Source: Tholera decimalis (taxonomy: Eukaryota > Arthropoda > Insecta > Lepidoptera > Noctuidae). From it: DNA of 64,000 bases. Shown here piece by piece: positions 1 through 10,734 of this stretch. The notes under the pieces were generated by a model. That model was not told the DNA's origin. It saw only the letters and a program-made list of their open reading frames with translations, and made no database searches. Every line of letters starts with the position of its first letter. Positions within the stretch are counted from its first letter, which is position 1. Location of the stretch: the NCBI GenBank assembly GCA_943138885.2, contig OW964555.2, positions 10,310,001 to 10,374,000 on the forward strand, read 5' to 3'. The translations under genes and the position numbers were made by a program.

Positions 1-283
1 AAACTACGCAAAGCCTATGGTAACCAGAATCTGTTATCTAGATGAGTGATGCTGAGACAGCATCGGATTTTTCAATATATTTTATGTGTGTCAAAATGTC
101 TTACCAGTTATCTATTATCTAGAATTTGGTTTTTCTTCTTTTTCATTTCGAGGGCGTTAATAGATTTATTAAACGTCCATTATGTAAACCTAGCAAATCC
201 GTTATGAATGCGTTTATAGAAATCAATATTATTTTCTCAGTTTTAGTTATAAAAACTACGCAAAGCCTATGGTAACCAGAATT
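1..283. repeat. 30-bp direct repeat flanking 220 bp
   Basis: The sequence beginning aaactacgcaaagcctatgg (30 bp, through ccagaat) occurs at 2-30 and again at 254-283, with unrelated sequence between. The first copy is at the window edge, so further copies may lie to the left. A partial match (aaactacgcaaagct) is at about 41195. It lies in intron sequence of the wake-like gene. Confidence 0.6.
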
Positions 284-345
284 TATCGCTTTCAATACAA
301 TTTACGCAGTAAACGGTATACTTAAAAGGCAAATGTATCACAAAC

Positions 346-424
346 CTGTTGACGTCAACGTCGGTGGACTCCAGAATGTTTCGCGCCTTGTCGAGGTAGC
401 CATGTTCGACGGCAGCAAACAGAG
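346..424 (-). CDS. wake: Ankyrin-repeat exon of the wake-like gene
   Basis: Minus-strand 79-bp exon bounded by an acceptor (TTTGTTACAG| at 425) and a donor (CAG|GTTTGTG at 346). It reads LFAAVEHGYLDKARNILES, then TDVDVN, the first helix pair of an ankyrin repeat. Two leading bases complete a codon begun in the previous exon, and a single A carried from 25077 gives Thr, so joining the two exons keeps the frame. Two bases are left at the end, so the next exon, beyond the left edge, should start with one base. GC content and third-position bias differ sharply from the AT-rich surroundings. No further exon was recognised between this one and 25077. Confidence 0.6.
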
Positions 425-432
425 CTGTAACA

Positions 433-835
433 AATAGAACTAAGATTCACTTTATAGAACTACTGATGAGTTAATAGCTTAGATTTATTTGACCGTAGAT
501 GAGGTGGTGATCAAACGCAAGCCTATAAAAATATTGTAGCGTTAAGTAAAGAGGAAAATCTGTTAAAAAAGACGGAAGAAACATCAGTAACGTTAAGATC
601 ATTCTGATACTGATGTTTCTATCATGACACGCAAAAATAGAACGAAGATTCACTTAATAGAACTACTGATGAGGTTAGATATACTCGACAGAAGATGATA
701 TAGCAGCAATTAGCAAATAGGAAACCTGTTAGAGGGAATTGAAGAAAGATTAGCAACTTTTAGACAATGATGAAGACACGCAGAAATAGATCTCAGTTTC
801 ACTTAGAAACATTGATGAGTTTATTGCTTAGAAGA
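433..835 (+). repeat. Three degenerate copies of a ~45-50-bp motif
   Basis: Copies at about 433-474, 634-676 and 783-827 share the pattern aaatagaac-aagattcactt-atagaactactgatgag. Spacing is 201 and 149 bp, so this is an irregular array. The first copy starts immediately beside the ankyrin exon acceptor. Between copies 1 and 2, about 493-525 resembles the 3' end of the local CR1-like LINE (gatgaggtggtgatcaaacg). Confidence 0.5.
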
Positions 836-1806
836 AATTAGTACAAGGTGAGGTAGCTGCCCTTTCAAAAAAAAAAGCTTGTTACTTGAAGAAAATGGGA
901 AAATATAGAAGTAAGTTAAGTTCGGCGTATATTGCAAGACCTGAAGAAGCTTTATAGAAATGAATACAGAAGTGATCTACCTCGCCTTTAGGAAAATGTG
1001 TTAAAAAATGTGATCTTGTTGCTGATGTGGTTTACTCGTAGGTGTAAATATTGATTAGTAAACGAATGTACCTACTTATGGAAAGTGTAGGTATGTTATG
1101 TAATGTGGAAAATAAGATAAACTGATAATTAAAATGAACTACAAATTTAAATGTTGAAAACGAAGATGATACAGTTGTAAATAGTGTACATATACTTAAA
1201 TATAAAATTTAGAGAAACTGAACAAAAAATACGGAAAAATAATAAAAACGAAAAAAATACCGTGCAAATGTATGTTAACTTGTGCGATTTTGTCTTGTTG
1301 CGCACGAGCATCCTTCTGTTGTCGCCGAGTTGCCTTGTCGAGGTGCGGGGGGTGGGGAGTGCACGCGCTCAGTGACGGCAACTCCCCACCGCACCCCTCG
1401 AGGAGCGCGCCGTACTGCAGCTCTAAAGGAAAAAGGGGGCAAATGAACAAAAAGAAACAAAAAAGAACTAAAATGAAATAAAACATAATACTACATGAGA
1501 TTGATAGATATATAGAATACTCTTTATTCTGTGTGTTTTTAAGTTGTATTAATTATTATTTTATTATATTATGTATCAACAAAAACGTTTGAATATAGTG
1601 TTCGATGTAATAATATGACATCATTTATACAATTAATTATGATGCCATGTTTCCCCATAATTAATCAAAGCTTCCAATTTCTAATTATTTAAAACAAAGG
1701 TATATTGTTGTTCTATTTTAAGCCAAATTAATACTACCTTATAATTAATGAAACTTTCAAGCAATGGCGCAAAAACTGATCAGTATTTGGCACCAAATTC
1801 AACCAA
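836..1806. other. AT-rich intron with one GC-rich inverted repeat
   Basis: No gene seen. A GC-rich inverted repeat sits at about 1337-1402: gtgcggggggtggggagt on the left and actccccaccgcacccctc on the right, with a 20-nt loop. The ends are more GC-rich than anything within 1 kb on either side, which suggests an old mobile-element or CpG-rich insertion. Confidence 0.4.
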
Positions 1807-1846
1807 TCTAAATACGAATGATTTCGTAAAATCATTCGTATTTAGA
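1807..1846. repeat. Perfect 18-bp inverted repeat, 4-nt loop
   Basis: Left arm 1807-1824 (tctaaatacgaatgattt) and right arm 1829-1846 are exact reverse complements around the loop cgta. No target duplication is evident. It could be a mini-hairpin transposon relic or a simple inverted duplication. Confidence 0.75.
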
Positions 1847-2560
1847 ACTTCTGACCTACCTACGTTTGTTCGGACAATTTATCAAACTACCCACGAACGA
1901 TCAACAGAAAAGGTTAAGTTTAATCACAATGTACATGATTAACTCAATGTCGAACAGATTATGGGCCAACATGTTATACTTTATACCTTTCAACTTTTGG
2001 GTGTGAATGAAATTGAAAGCCGCACGCTTCGAATAAGGACTTGATAAACGCGAATTTTGTAATGAGTAGCTTTCAACGAGTGATTAATATGTAGATTGAT
2101 TGCAATTATGAACATGATTAGAAATAGGTGCTGAAGGCACTATTAATAGTGCAGTCTATACAAATAAATAAAATTCAAGTGACTGTCTGTGATTTCAAAA
2201 TAACTGTGTTTTCACAAGTGGTTATACTATTAATTATTTACGTGATTGTGGAATTCAAACATTTTTAATTTTCATCAGTATGTCTATCTTTTTGTTTATC
2301 CAGGCTAATCTCTGGAACGACAGAACCAATTTTGAACAATGGAAGACAGAGGAGGTTACGGAACAGTATACTACTTTTTATTCCGGATGATAACCCACGG
2401 GATCGGGATTTACGCGGGTTACGCCGCAAAGGTAATATTGACTCCCAGGCGAAAGAATTCGCGGGTATAACTTCCTAGTTTGTAACATTTGCGACAATAT
2501 CGACGGTTGTTGTCTAGTTTCAATGTGATTCAATTTGAGCAAACCTTTTTCATAGCCTTG
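1847..2560. other. Intron with degenerate repeat fragments
   Basis: No gene seen. About 2160-2330 (starting tatacaaataaataaaattc) resembles a second stretch at about 61745-61810 (both contain agtctgtgatttc or gtctgtgatttc), so it is a dispersed repeat. About 2375-2480 is a decayed Lep1-like fragment (cccacgggatcgggatttac). Confidence 0.35.
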
Positions 2561-3023
2561 TATTTACAGAAATCAGCGGCTTATTTCGAAACCATGACAG
2601 GAAATTTCAACAAATACTTTGATCGCTTAAAGGAATGCCGCAAGGCACATTCGAGGTAACGCCTTATCCAGCACTTGACGCATTACGATTAGGTGTCGAA
2701 TTCAATATCGATTACAAATCAAATATACAAGGTGACATGAGACGTGATGGAATAATAAAAAGCTCACATGCACTTCAATGTCATACAGACCTTGGGCAGG
2801 GCTGCAAAGGTCGTTTAAGTGGGAATGCACAAGTTAATCGGAGTTAATAGCAAAAGACCGGATACTGGTTGGCGGGAAAGTGAAAAAGGATATATGTACG
2901 TGGATTTTACTTGGAAATTTGGCAAAGCGTGGCTGCCTTTCTGACGTCCACAACCCAGTAACCGAGTCAAACTATACCCCTTAACAAGACTGGCGTCAGA
3001 TTTTCTGGCGGACGGGTAACAAC
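2560..3023 (+). repeat. Dispersed repeat, left part (interrupted by hAT)
   Basis: The text up to ggcggacgggtaacaac at 3023 continues cleanly at 5789 with tgtcaaacatgtacaaatta. This joins into a lepidopteran-type dispersed repeat recognisable by the segment gtcagattttctggcggacg. The left limit is uncertain. An open frame at 2635-2847 (starting MPQGTFEVTPYPALDALRLG) lies inside it and is not recognised as a protein. Confidence 0.45.
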
Positions 3024-3267
3024 TAGTGTTGCCAGGTCTGATTTGTATTGAAATCGTGACAGAAGTTAAAGAAAATCGGGATTTAGGGTTGTAGATCGGG
3101 ACAAACAAAAAGAAAGGTTTATCCGTGGGCTGCGGCTGAAAATCAGCGTTAGGCGGTAATATTTAGGATTGCCACCTGACATTATGCTGAGCTGAGTCCC
3201 TTTTGGCACAAATGTTTTATTTTTTATGTTGTCTATAATGTGTTTTCTTTTTGCCAATAAACGCAAT

Positions 3268-3291
3268 TTTCTTTCTTTCTTTCTTTCTTTA
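3268..3291 (+). repeat. (CTTT)n microsatellite
   Basis: Five uninterrupted ttct/cttt units just inside the hAT element. Confidence 0.8.
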
Positions 3292-3499
3292 ATGTTAATT
3301 TATTCGTTTTTGTCATAATTATATAAAACGATGAATTCTTATTCTAAAAAAATTTTATAAGTAGTCAGACTTGCTTGATGGACTACTCTAAACACGTGGA
3401 AGCGAGTCCAACCAAGTTTAAGGAAAACAGAACTAAATGGAGCAGTGTCCGGGCAGGTATCACCTTGGGTAACAGTTACACTTTTAGTATTACCGTCAC

Positions 3500-4017
3500 T
3501 TCACACCCGAACAGTTGCTCAATCTCTATCAAGCCCAGGTCGGTCGTATATGGAGTACTGCTCTCATCTTTGGGATGGATCTGCTAAATACCAACTGGAC
3601 GCGCTTGAGTCTATCGAGAAGCGGGCCAAGAGACTCATTGGCAACGATGCACTGGTCGAGTCAAAGCTCCAGAGCCTTGAACATCGACGACGAATTGCAA
3701 GTCTATCGGTTTTCTATCGGTTACATTTCGGGGAGCGTGCGATGGACTTACACAATCTAATTCCACCAAGCCCGTTCCATCATCGGACTACGAGACAAAC
3801 GGCGAAGCGCCATCGTTACATGGTGGACATCCCACCCATACGCACAACACGTTTTGAGAATACCTTCATTGTGCGTACGGCTAAGGAGTGGAATTCCCTG
3901 CCGGAGTCTGTGTTTCCCGATAGCTATAACCTAGGAGTCTTTAAGTCAAGAGTGAATAGGTTACTTTTAGGTAAGCGTGCTCCATCTTCGACCACATCAT
4001 CACTTACCATCAGGTGA
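3500..4017 (+). pseudogene. CR1-like LINE reverse transcriptase C-terminus
   Basis: Plus-strand frame at 3445-4017 encodes, from about 3545, the C-terminal part of a CR1/Jockey-type ORF2: EYCSHLWDG, LESIEKRAKRLIG, LEHRRRIASLSVFYRLHFGE, RTAKEWNSLPESVF, FKSRVNRLLLG, ending SSLTIR-stop. Upstream the frame is broken: LYQAQV continues in another frame before SYMEYC. About 60 bp of 3' UTR with the hallmark gatggtggtcaaacgcgaac and an A-rich tail follow. The endonuclease and the RT palm (FADD) are absent, so it is a 5'-truncated dead copy inside the hAT element. Six related pieces occur in the window. Confidence 0.8.
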
Positions 4018-4486
4018 GATGGTGGTCAAACGCGAACCTATTTTTAATAATAAAAAAAAAACTTAAGTCAGTATCTGCGCGGTATCTCCAAGATCCGGTC
4101 TCCAGGATACCACTCCATTTTAGGAGCTCTAAATAAAAAAACCACCCATTTCCATAAAATTACCTATAGGTGTATACAAATAAAATAATCTGATAACTGA
4201 AAATGAATTAGTGAAAATCAACAATGGTATGAAAGTAGTTTACAGATAATTATTTTTTTATTTAATTTATATTTTTCATTACTTTTGCTGCCTTTAGAAG
4301 GCCCCTGTTTTTTATTACGTAGTTGTGAAATTCACCGCAAGTCATGCTGAAGTTAGTTTATATTTGAATCTCGGCTTTGACATGCTCCGGTGTCAAATGG
4401 TTTCACCTCACAGATAAATTGAGTTGGTTTGTGAAAATACTCTTTCCGTTGCCGCGTTCGACACTCGCGGAATAGACGTCATAAAA

Positions 4487-4800
4487 ACTTTTTTACAAAA
4501 AATAAAACCGACTTCCACATCAAAACACTACAAAGCCAAAAGTAACTTTAATTTCGGTAGTTGGTGTTATTGGTTTTGTATTATCTGTGTTTTTACACCG
4601 CCTTCCAAAATTAAAGTTATTTTTGGCTTTGTAGTGTTTTGATGTGGAAGTCGGTTTATTTTAACTAGAAACTATACCCTTTCAAAGGAAAATAATCCAA
4701 ATCGGTCCAGCCGTCTTCGAGTTATGAGGTAACAACATACATAAAAAAAGTTCTGGACGAACTGAGAGCCTCCTTCTTTTTTTGAAGTCGGTTAAAAAGA
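4487..4800 (-). repeat. Element C relative (fold-back end)
   Basis: Arms at about 4500-4555 (aaaaccgacttccacatcaa) and about 4608-4662 (inverted) form a long hairpin around ttggtgttattggttttg. The body continues to tttttttgaagtcggttaaa at about 4777-4797. It is the same architecture as the element C copies at 31.3, 36.4, 42 and 50.5 kb but a diverged subfamily, closest to the one at 45.7 kb. Confidence 0.6.
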
Positions 4801-5660
4801 AAATAACTTCAGAAGATTTGCGAAATCTTGATTCTCCTTGAAAATAATTTGCCATTTTTGTAGCGGCGTCCAGATCTGTGTTCTGCACTGCTACTTTCAC
4901 CAAGTCTTTCACTATACACACTTCTTCATAAAATTGATCCATGTTGAAGAACTCATTAATTTTTTTTAATAAATACAATTTGTTATCGTTGAGTTCATAT
5001 TTGGTCTTTGGTGTAATGAGACATTTTTGTACCATGCACAACAGTCGTTTTTATTTTCGTAACTTTATTATCAGACAATTTTTAAATAAATTGCTGCATG
5101 TGAATACCACAAACTCATCTTCGATCCTCAGATTTCAGCTCAATTGCTTACTTAATATTACCATTATTTTGTGACCTTTTGAAGATCAGGCTGTGTGCAT
5201 ACACAGCAATTTTTCGTATTCAAGACAATATGATACTGCATCTTGTAAAACCTTAAAATTTAATGCTTATCTGCAAACAATTTATATTTTTAATTTTTTT
5301 GTATTTTATCTGCTATTAAAATTTCAAAACCCGTACGATGAACCGCGGTAATAATTATTTTGATCTGACAAATACCGAATGAATGGACGAATGAAGATCA
5401 ATGATTAAGTAAAGCCAAATTGTATGCGCCCACAGGCGTCAGAAAACAAAAATCGATTGACTGAGCAAAGCCAAAGTGTAAACGCACACGATCGTATCTC
5501 TGATGCTGTAGAAAAGAAAATTTTGTTACTTGCTAAGGGCTCTGGAACGAGTAAAGTAACAAAATATAGCACTAGTGATCTGATGCGTGTTATTTTGAGT
5601 GCATTGTTAAAACCAACATGATATGCGTAATTTGATTTACTTTTTCTAACAATAATGCTT
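4800..5660. pseudogene. Decayed interior of the hAT element
   Basis: Minus strand about 4810-5040 reads as an open stretch containing LYLLKKINEFFNMDQFYEEV and DLDAATKMANYFQGE. Plus strand 5424-5621 is open for 65 codons (includes ISDAVEKKILLLAKGSGTS). Neither is a family I can name. Their place inside the TIRs makes remnants of a hAT transposase or captured sequence the likeliest explanation. Confidence 0.3.
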
Positions 5661-5788
5661 ATTGTTAATTTTTTTATTTATCGGGACATTTGGCGTCCCG
5701 ATCAGCGGCAAATCGGGACGCGTCCCCAAACCCCTAATAATCGGGACATCCCGCGAAATTCGGGACACCTGGCAACACTAGTAACAAC

Positions 5789-5940
5789 TGTCAAACATGT
5801 ACAAATTACAGCCGGAAACAACGACTTAATGAGCTTTCCGAGGCACGGAAGAATCTCGATATATTTATTAAGGTCACCATTACTCAGACAGACTTCGGCT
5901 AACCTTGAAGATGGACATGTATGACTGTTAAAAGCAGGTT
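5789..5940 (+). repeat. Dispersed repeat, right part
   Basis: Continuation of the repeat that ends at 3023 before the hAT insertion (tgtcaaacatgtacaaatta, then gctttccgaggcacggaaga). Rejoining with one GTAACAAC restores an uninterrupted repeat. Confidence 0.45.
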
Positions 5941-6274
5941 AGTAACTATGTTAATAATGATATCGACGGTTAAAAGGAAATAGGGTATAAGCGACAAAAA
6001 GAGTTAGAGTAGGTAGTTAAAGTATTAATGTTTGGGAGAGCCATTCAAAGTTTAGAATTTTAGAAAAACTGATGTATTTTTTTATTAAAACATCAGATAG
6101 TTGAATAAGTGTTATAGTAAAAGAAGGATAAGGTACTTTTTACAGTGGTTGTATAAAAGATAATAGAACACAAGAAACGGTCGGCGTTCAAAACAATACC
6201 CAGCCCAAAATGTCGCTTATAGCCTATTTCCTTTTAACCCTCGATATGGACTAAGCCTGAAAATCCTATCCTTC

Positions 6275-6503
6275 CTATCCTATCCTACTAATATTATAAA
6301 TGTGAAAGTTTGTGAGGATGGATGGATGTTTGTTACTCTTTCACGCAAAAACTACTGAACGGATCTGAATGAAATTCGGTAGGTAGATAGTTGACATTCT
6401 GGAATAACACATAGGCTACTTTTTATCCCGAAATTCCCACGGGATCAGAATTTGTGCGGGAAAACCTTCCCACGCGTACGAAGTCGCGGGCAGAAGCTAG
6501 TGT
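6275..6503 (-). mobile_element. Lep1-like Helitron-type element, near full length
   Basis: Runs from ctactaatattataaatg at the left to cgcgggcagaagctag at the right. In Helitron orientation the 3' end has a GC-rich short hairpin (cgcgtacgaagtcgcg) and terminates in CTAG followed by T, with no TIR and no target duplication. Interior landmarks shared with other copies: tttgttactctttcacgcaa and ggataacacataggctac-like text. The name follows the published lepidopteran Lep1 family as I recall it. Non-coding. Confidence 0.6.
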
Positions 6504-6894
6504 TTTATATTTGGCAATAAATCATACCTAATATATCTGTGTCATCACGAAAAAAATCCTTTTGTGAAAAAAATTGTGTGAATCAATAGAATGAGACGTG
6601 CAAAGACGGGCTGGGCGGCTAATGTTTTATATTAATAACTTTGCGGAAAACGGTCTCAGAGGAAATAATATAACATTAGTGTACAGTTTCTGTTAGTTCG
6701 GTAGTTCCCTACTTCCCAGGCATTGTTTTAAACATACTGTACTTGTGTACTTTTACTAAGAAGAACCGTTTTGTTTATTATTTTATTACTCATTAACTTA
6801 AAAGGTGGAATTCTTGATACAACACATATTGTATGGCATTACTTTGTTTATATAATTAATATTTGTATTTTAAATATTTAAGACATCTAAGTGG

Positions 6895-6972
6895 CAGCGG
6901 AACAGGAGTAGTTGTTACCGGGCTGACTTAAAATATGTCGTGAGTTCGAACCCAGTCAGGAACTTTTTTTTC
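6895..6972 (+). repeat. tRNA-derived SINE head (degenerate)
   Basis: Has a B-box-like gagttcgaaccc at about 6951-6962 and a degenerate A-box region gagtagttgttaccgggctg about 45 bp upstream. Followed by ttttttttc-rich sequence. Too diverged to be a functional tRNA. Confidence 0.35.
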
Positions 6973-7194
6973 TTAGCCTATTTTGTCTTTGCAGTGAGTA
7001 ACACCAACATGATTAGTTCGTCACCCCAATTTATAACATCACCACTGCCCTTAAAACGGTGAATGGAGACATCGAGAGAGAACCTGAAGGTCCAAAGGTC
7101 AAAAGGTCAAATCAAAAGGTCTCCAATTAAGTTGGAGGTAGTAAGCTCACAATGCCCTGTGATGACGGGTGCAATTATTAAAAAAAAAAAACCT

Positions 7195-7512
7195 GAAGGT
7201 CCGTTTTTTTTTCCTGTGTGGGAAAATCATCGAATGACTTCTCCCACTCTGGGCAAAACGGAAGGGTGTGTCAGACTTCTACTGATTAAAAACCCACCCT
7301 GTTCCTTCTGCTGCCCTTAAGCGGGGCACACCTCCACCGTATGCTCCACCGTGTCCTCCGGGTGGTCCACGCAATGTCGCACCCGGGCGTGTCTTCCCGT
7401 TGAATCCGAAACAGGTACCTCCCGAAACACCCGTGTCCGGTAAGCACCTGCATCAGGCGGAAGGTGAGGATACCGTGGCGTCTCACCAGCCACTCCTCAA
7501 AACCTGAATGTC
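7195..7512 (-). pseudogene. R1-like LINE fragment, internally deleted
   Basis: The minus strand encodes FEEWLVRRHGILTFRL and QVLTGHGCFGRYLFRI, the C-terminal region of R1-clade ORF2. It should be followed by the CCHC-type zinc-finger region but breaks after PGC. A shifted frame continues EDTVEHTVEVCPA, then jumps directly to the 3' UTR (gggttttt-agtcagtagaag type). Compared with the 14.8-kb copy, about 350 bp between the zinc finger and the UTR are missing. Confidence 0.7.
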
Positions 7513-7689
7513 CTAGGATCAAAAACTCGAAGTCATGTGACATCCCGCATTGGACCCGCGTGGTCGATTACGGCGCATTCCATCTCATAGAGACCTGTGT
7601 CTCAGCAGTGCGAATGTTATATGCTGTTTATTATTTGAATATTACTACTGTGGGGCAATCTAAAGAATAATCTTATTAGAATACACCCT

Positions 7690-7882
7690 TTTGTTAATCT
7701 CTTTTTGTTTAAAGGACTAGCAATGTGGGTAGTATTCACATTACTAGCAAACTCATTAACCCCTTCAATAAAACTAAACATGCTTGTGTCTGGAATGGGT
7801 TCAAGGCATGTAATGTGTGTGATTCGAACCCGCGCCCTCTCCATCACGAGTCCAACGCCTCAGCCATTAGGCTATTGACATT
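7690..7882 (-). repeat. tRNA-derived SINE
   Basis: Minus strand 7882 to about 7820 reads like a tRNA: A-box region cctaatggctgaggcgttgg and B-box gcgggttcgaatc. The body runs on without a CCA end into an AT-rich tail, so this is a SINE head, not a tRNA gene. Confidence 0.5.
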
Positions 7883-8099
7883 TCAAATTAGTCGCTTCTT
7901 TAATTAGTATTTATGGAAAAATACGGAGTATTATCTTATCAAATAACGGTTTCGTAAAGGCCTAGCCTGTGTGCTTATTACCGAAATAAACTCATAAGTA
8001 GTAATACAAATGTTTAATCTTAGGTGGGTTTAAGAAACATATGGTTTTTCATATGTTTGTTTTAAGATCTGTATGGTGTAATTTAAAGTTTTATGTATT

Positions 8100-8326
8100 T
8101 ACTAGTACTCTCGCGGGGCTTCGCTCCCGTGGATTCTATCACGGTAAAAACATAACTCTCCTTTTTTGCAGTCGGGTAAAAAGTAGCCTATAACCTTCCT
8201 CAAGCTTCAAGCTACTTCCATACCAAATTTCATCCAAATCCACCCAGTACTTTCGAAGATTAGCGCGTTCAAGCAAACAAACAAACAAACAAACTTTTCC
8301 GCTTTATAATATTAGTATAGATTTGA
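8100..8326 (+). mobile_element. Family D short interspersed element
   Basis: Begins near gcggggcttcgctcccgtgg and ends at ttataatattagtatagat, with a (caaa)n run before the end. The same sequence, in the same orientation, is at 40056-40262 and 57626-57851. Non-coding. The 3' end resembles the variant Lep1-like copy at 37618-37868, so the two families may share a tail. Confidence 0.6.
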
Positions 8327-8554
8327 TTTACCTACAATTGTTACACTATTATAGTATAGTAATATTAAGCGACAACACAACTCGCAAAACAATATTAGAT
8401 GCTTGAATAAAACTAAATATGAATATAAAAACCTATAGTGTGCTATTCTTTTGTTTTTGTGTTCAATATTAAAGCAAAGCAAGCTCTAAAAAGCACAACA
8501 GACATAAACCTACATGGTAATCATATGATTTGACCAATACGGATTGTATGGACT

Positions 8555-8670
8555 TTAAAAGAGTCGTTGATCTCTGAGTTTGTTTCTGTGTTTTTTCTCA
8601 GGGTAAGTCAGGAAACACCGGCCTCGTCTAGTTTATATTTACGAAAAAATTACGTGTAAAAGTATTATTT
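8555..8670 (+). repeat. Dispersed repeat, also inverted at 22.1 kb
   Basis: The block from gttgatctctgagtttgttt through ggaaacaccggcctcgtcta matches the reverse complement of about 22085-22190 with scattered substitutions. Unclassified, non-coding. Confidence 0.5.
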
Positions 8671-8921
8671 ATAACCTAATTGCGAAATAAACATTCATTC
8701 ACTTCATTCACAAAGAAAATAAAGTCTATGGGGGATTATGTACATTTTTTTCTTATAATTGTGCTTTGAGGATAAGACTTTTTAATGAATTCTGTTTCAA
8801 GTAATAAATAATAGTTTTGATCAAACGACTTGCAATATGTTATGAGTTACTACAGTCGAACACTGCTAGGGTGATTGTGGAGAATGCTAACACGTCCCTG
8901 CACCCTGTCGGTCGCACGCAA

Positions 8922-8978
8922 GGGTCAGGCCGTTGCGCCCTCATTCCGAGGAGCCCTCGTCCGGGACGCCCTCACATT
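8922..8978 (+). repeat. 57-bp GC-rich repeat, left copy of inverted pair
   Basis: The sequence from gggtcaggccgttgcgccct to ctcacatt is repeated in inverse orientation at 9522-9578 with only two transition differences. It is far more GC-rich than its surroundings and probably derives from an R1-like LINE end. Confidence 0.75.
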
Positions 8979-9521
8979 GAAAAATTTACTTACGTGCCCG
9001 TTTTTATTTTGTTTTCAAGAAATATCAATAAGTAATGTCTCTAACAAAAATGTTTATGGCATTTTTGTTTAATTAAATTAAAACAACTAAATTCCGGGAT
9101 GTGTGACTGTAGGTAATAATAGGTAAGAGTTGTACTAACAAAGTAAAAAAATCAGTCATACATAATCATGTAATAATTAAGACTTAACTTTTTACTTGCA
9201 TAACACAACAAATAAGTGGATCTTTTCTACATACGAAATCATTGAATTTCTTTTCGTATTCTTCCATCAGGCCGGCAATAACTTTATGTTTTTTTTTACT
9301 TTTCGTGCTCCTCTTGGTTATAGATCTTTTTTTGAGTCTTAATCTGTTGAAATAAACATAATATAGTTACTTACATAACGTAAAATAAATATCTAAAATA
9401 AATAATGGATACAATGCGTAAAAAGACATTAAGTAATTTTGTTTTCACCAGTACTTTATCAAGTGTTCTGTCAAAAAATAATGAAAGCCGACTGAGAGCG
9501 TGCCGGAATAACATTTTTGTT

Positions 9522-9870
9522 AATGTGAGGGCGTCCCGGACGAGGGCTCCTCGGAATGAGGGCGTAACGGCTTGACCCGCACGCAATCTCCGGCCACGGT
9601 AGACACGGGCCTGCGGACTGCAGGGGCAGTTCACCGTCCGGCGAGCACCAGGCCCGGGTTGGCGGCGCGTCGTGGTTCCATTAACGGGGCCATTGCCTGC
9701 TGGGTTTGCGGGAATGTTTTAATGAGATACTGTGGTCCCGGAACCCAAAAAGATCCCAGCTAGGAGTGACGAAGAGAAACACCGTGTGGTTTTAGTGAGA
9801 AGGAAACTGACAGGCTCCTCCATGAACCCTAAGGTAGAGGACATACATTAGGATTTCCACACGTAAAAAG
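9522..9870 (+). repeat. R1-like 3' region with inverted 57-bp repeat
   Basis: 9522-9578 is the inverted partner of 8922-8978. From about 9590 the text (ctccggccacggtagacacg) parallels the 3' end of the R1-like copy at 15256-15290. About 9705-9830 holds decayed R1 3' UTR (aatgagatactgtggtcccg; accgtgtggttttagtgaga). Confidence 0.55.
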
Positions 9871-10264
9871 GTACAATAGTTATTGCAAGCATATTACACA
9901 GCACACGTTTTCACCGTTGGGAAATACAGGCGTGCGCGTGCGTAATAAATATAAAATGGCCAACCATTTTTATATTAAACTTCATTATTTAACGTTATGT
10001 AAAAATGTTTTTCAAGAAGCTTATCTCAGTATATTGTCATTATTCATCGTGATTAGTCGAAAGCTTATTTTGCAGACATGTCAACTTTCTCTTCATTAAA
10101 TGCAAGTGCGATTCACAAGAGTGGTGTCCTTTTCAAAGATTAAAGCTATACGGTATAATGTCCAACATGGAAGATCTGAGTTGAACATTTTGGTTCGCTG
10201 TTTTTACCAATTTATTTTTGAACCTTCGTCTTTCTTTCCTTTTGCGGGAATATTCTAGATACGC

Positions 10265-10385
10265 TCCGGAATGTAAGGGCAACTGAAGGAACAGGGTGGG
10301 TTTTAGTCAGTAGATGTATAACACTCTCCCTTCCGCTCCACCCATAACGGGATCAGTGATATGGTGATTTTCCCCTGAAAATATG
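10265..10385 (+). repeat. R1-like LINE 3' UTR fragment
   Basis: Contains gtaagggcaactgaaggaac, agggtgggttttagtcagta and ctcccttccgctccacc, the 3' UTR signature shared with copies at 7.2, 15.5, 19.5, 20.4, 30.7, 32.5 and 63.6 kb. Confidence 0.6.
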
Positions 10386-10734
10386 ATTTTACTTACCCTT
10401 AAGTGTTTATATTCATAATTTTATCTGGTTTTGCGTAGTCACTTAAATTACGGTTATATAAGAAAATAATTAAGTATCCTATTTATAAGGTGGTTAATTA
10501 TTTTTACAACTTCTGATTGATTGAAGTTCTGTCTTATTTTTGTTTCGATAACCTCGCGTTTGACCAGATGGGATGAAAGACGCAGAGGGCGATGAATCGA
10601 TCAATCTCTCTAATCTCAAAGCAACTGGACTCAAATCCAAATTCCAGACGTTGTTATTGAGAAAATTCTGATAGATATTCTAATCACACATTTCGTGAAA
10701 GCAATTTAAACTAATAATGAAAGTATTTAATTTA

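Larger units (their letters stand above)
3024..5780. mobile_element. hAT element with 8-bp target duplication
   Basis: Terminal inverted repeats TAGTGTTGCCAGGT occur at 3024-3037 and, inverted, at 5767-5780. The flanks carry the 8-bp duplication GTAACAAC (3016-3023 and 5781-5788), fitting the hAT preference nTnnnnAn. The 2757-bp interior is a mosaic: a CR1-like LINE fragment (about 3440-4075), a fold-back element-C relative (about 4487-4800) and decayed coding sequence. Subterminal copies of atcgggac repeat near both ends (3075-3105; 5680-5765), as expected of transposase-binding motifs. No full transposase with BED finger or RW dimerisation region is readable, so it is non-autonomous or dead. 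Confidence 0.82.

Noticed and set aside
7690..7882. tRNA gene
   Set aside because: A and B boxes are present, but no acceptor stem closes and the sequence continues into a SINE body.
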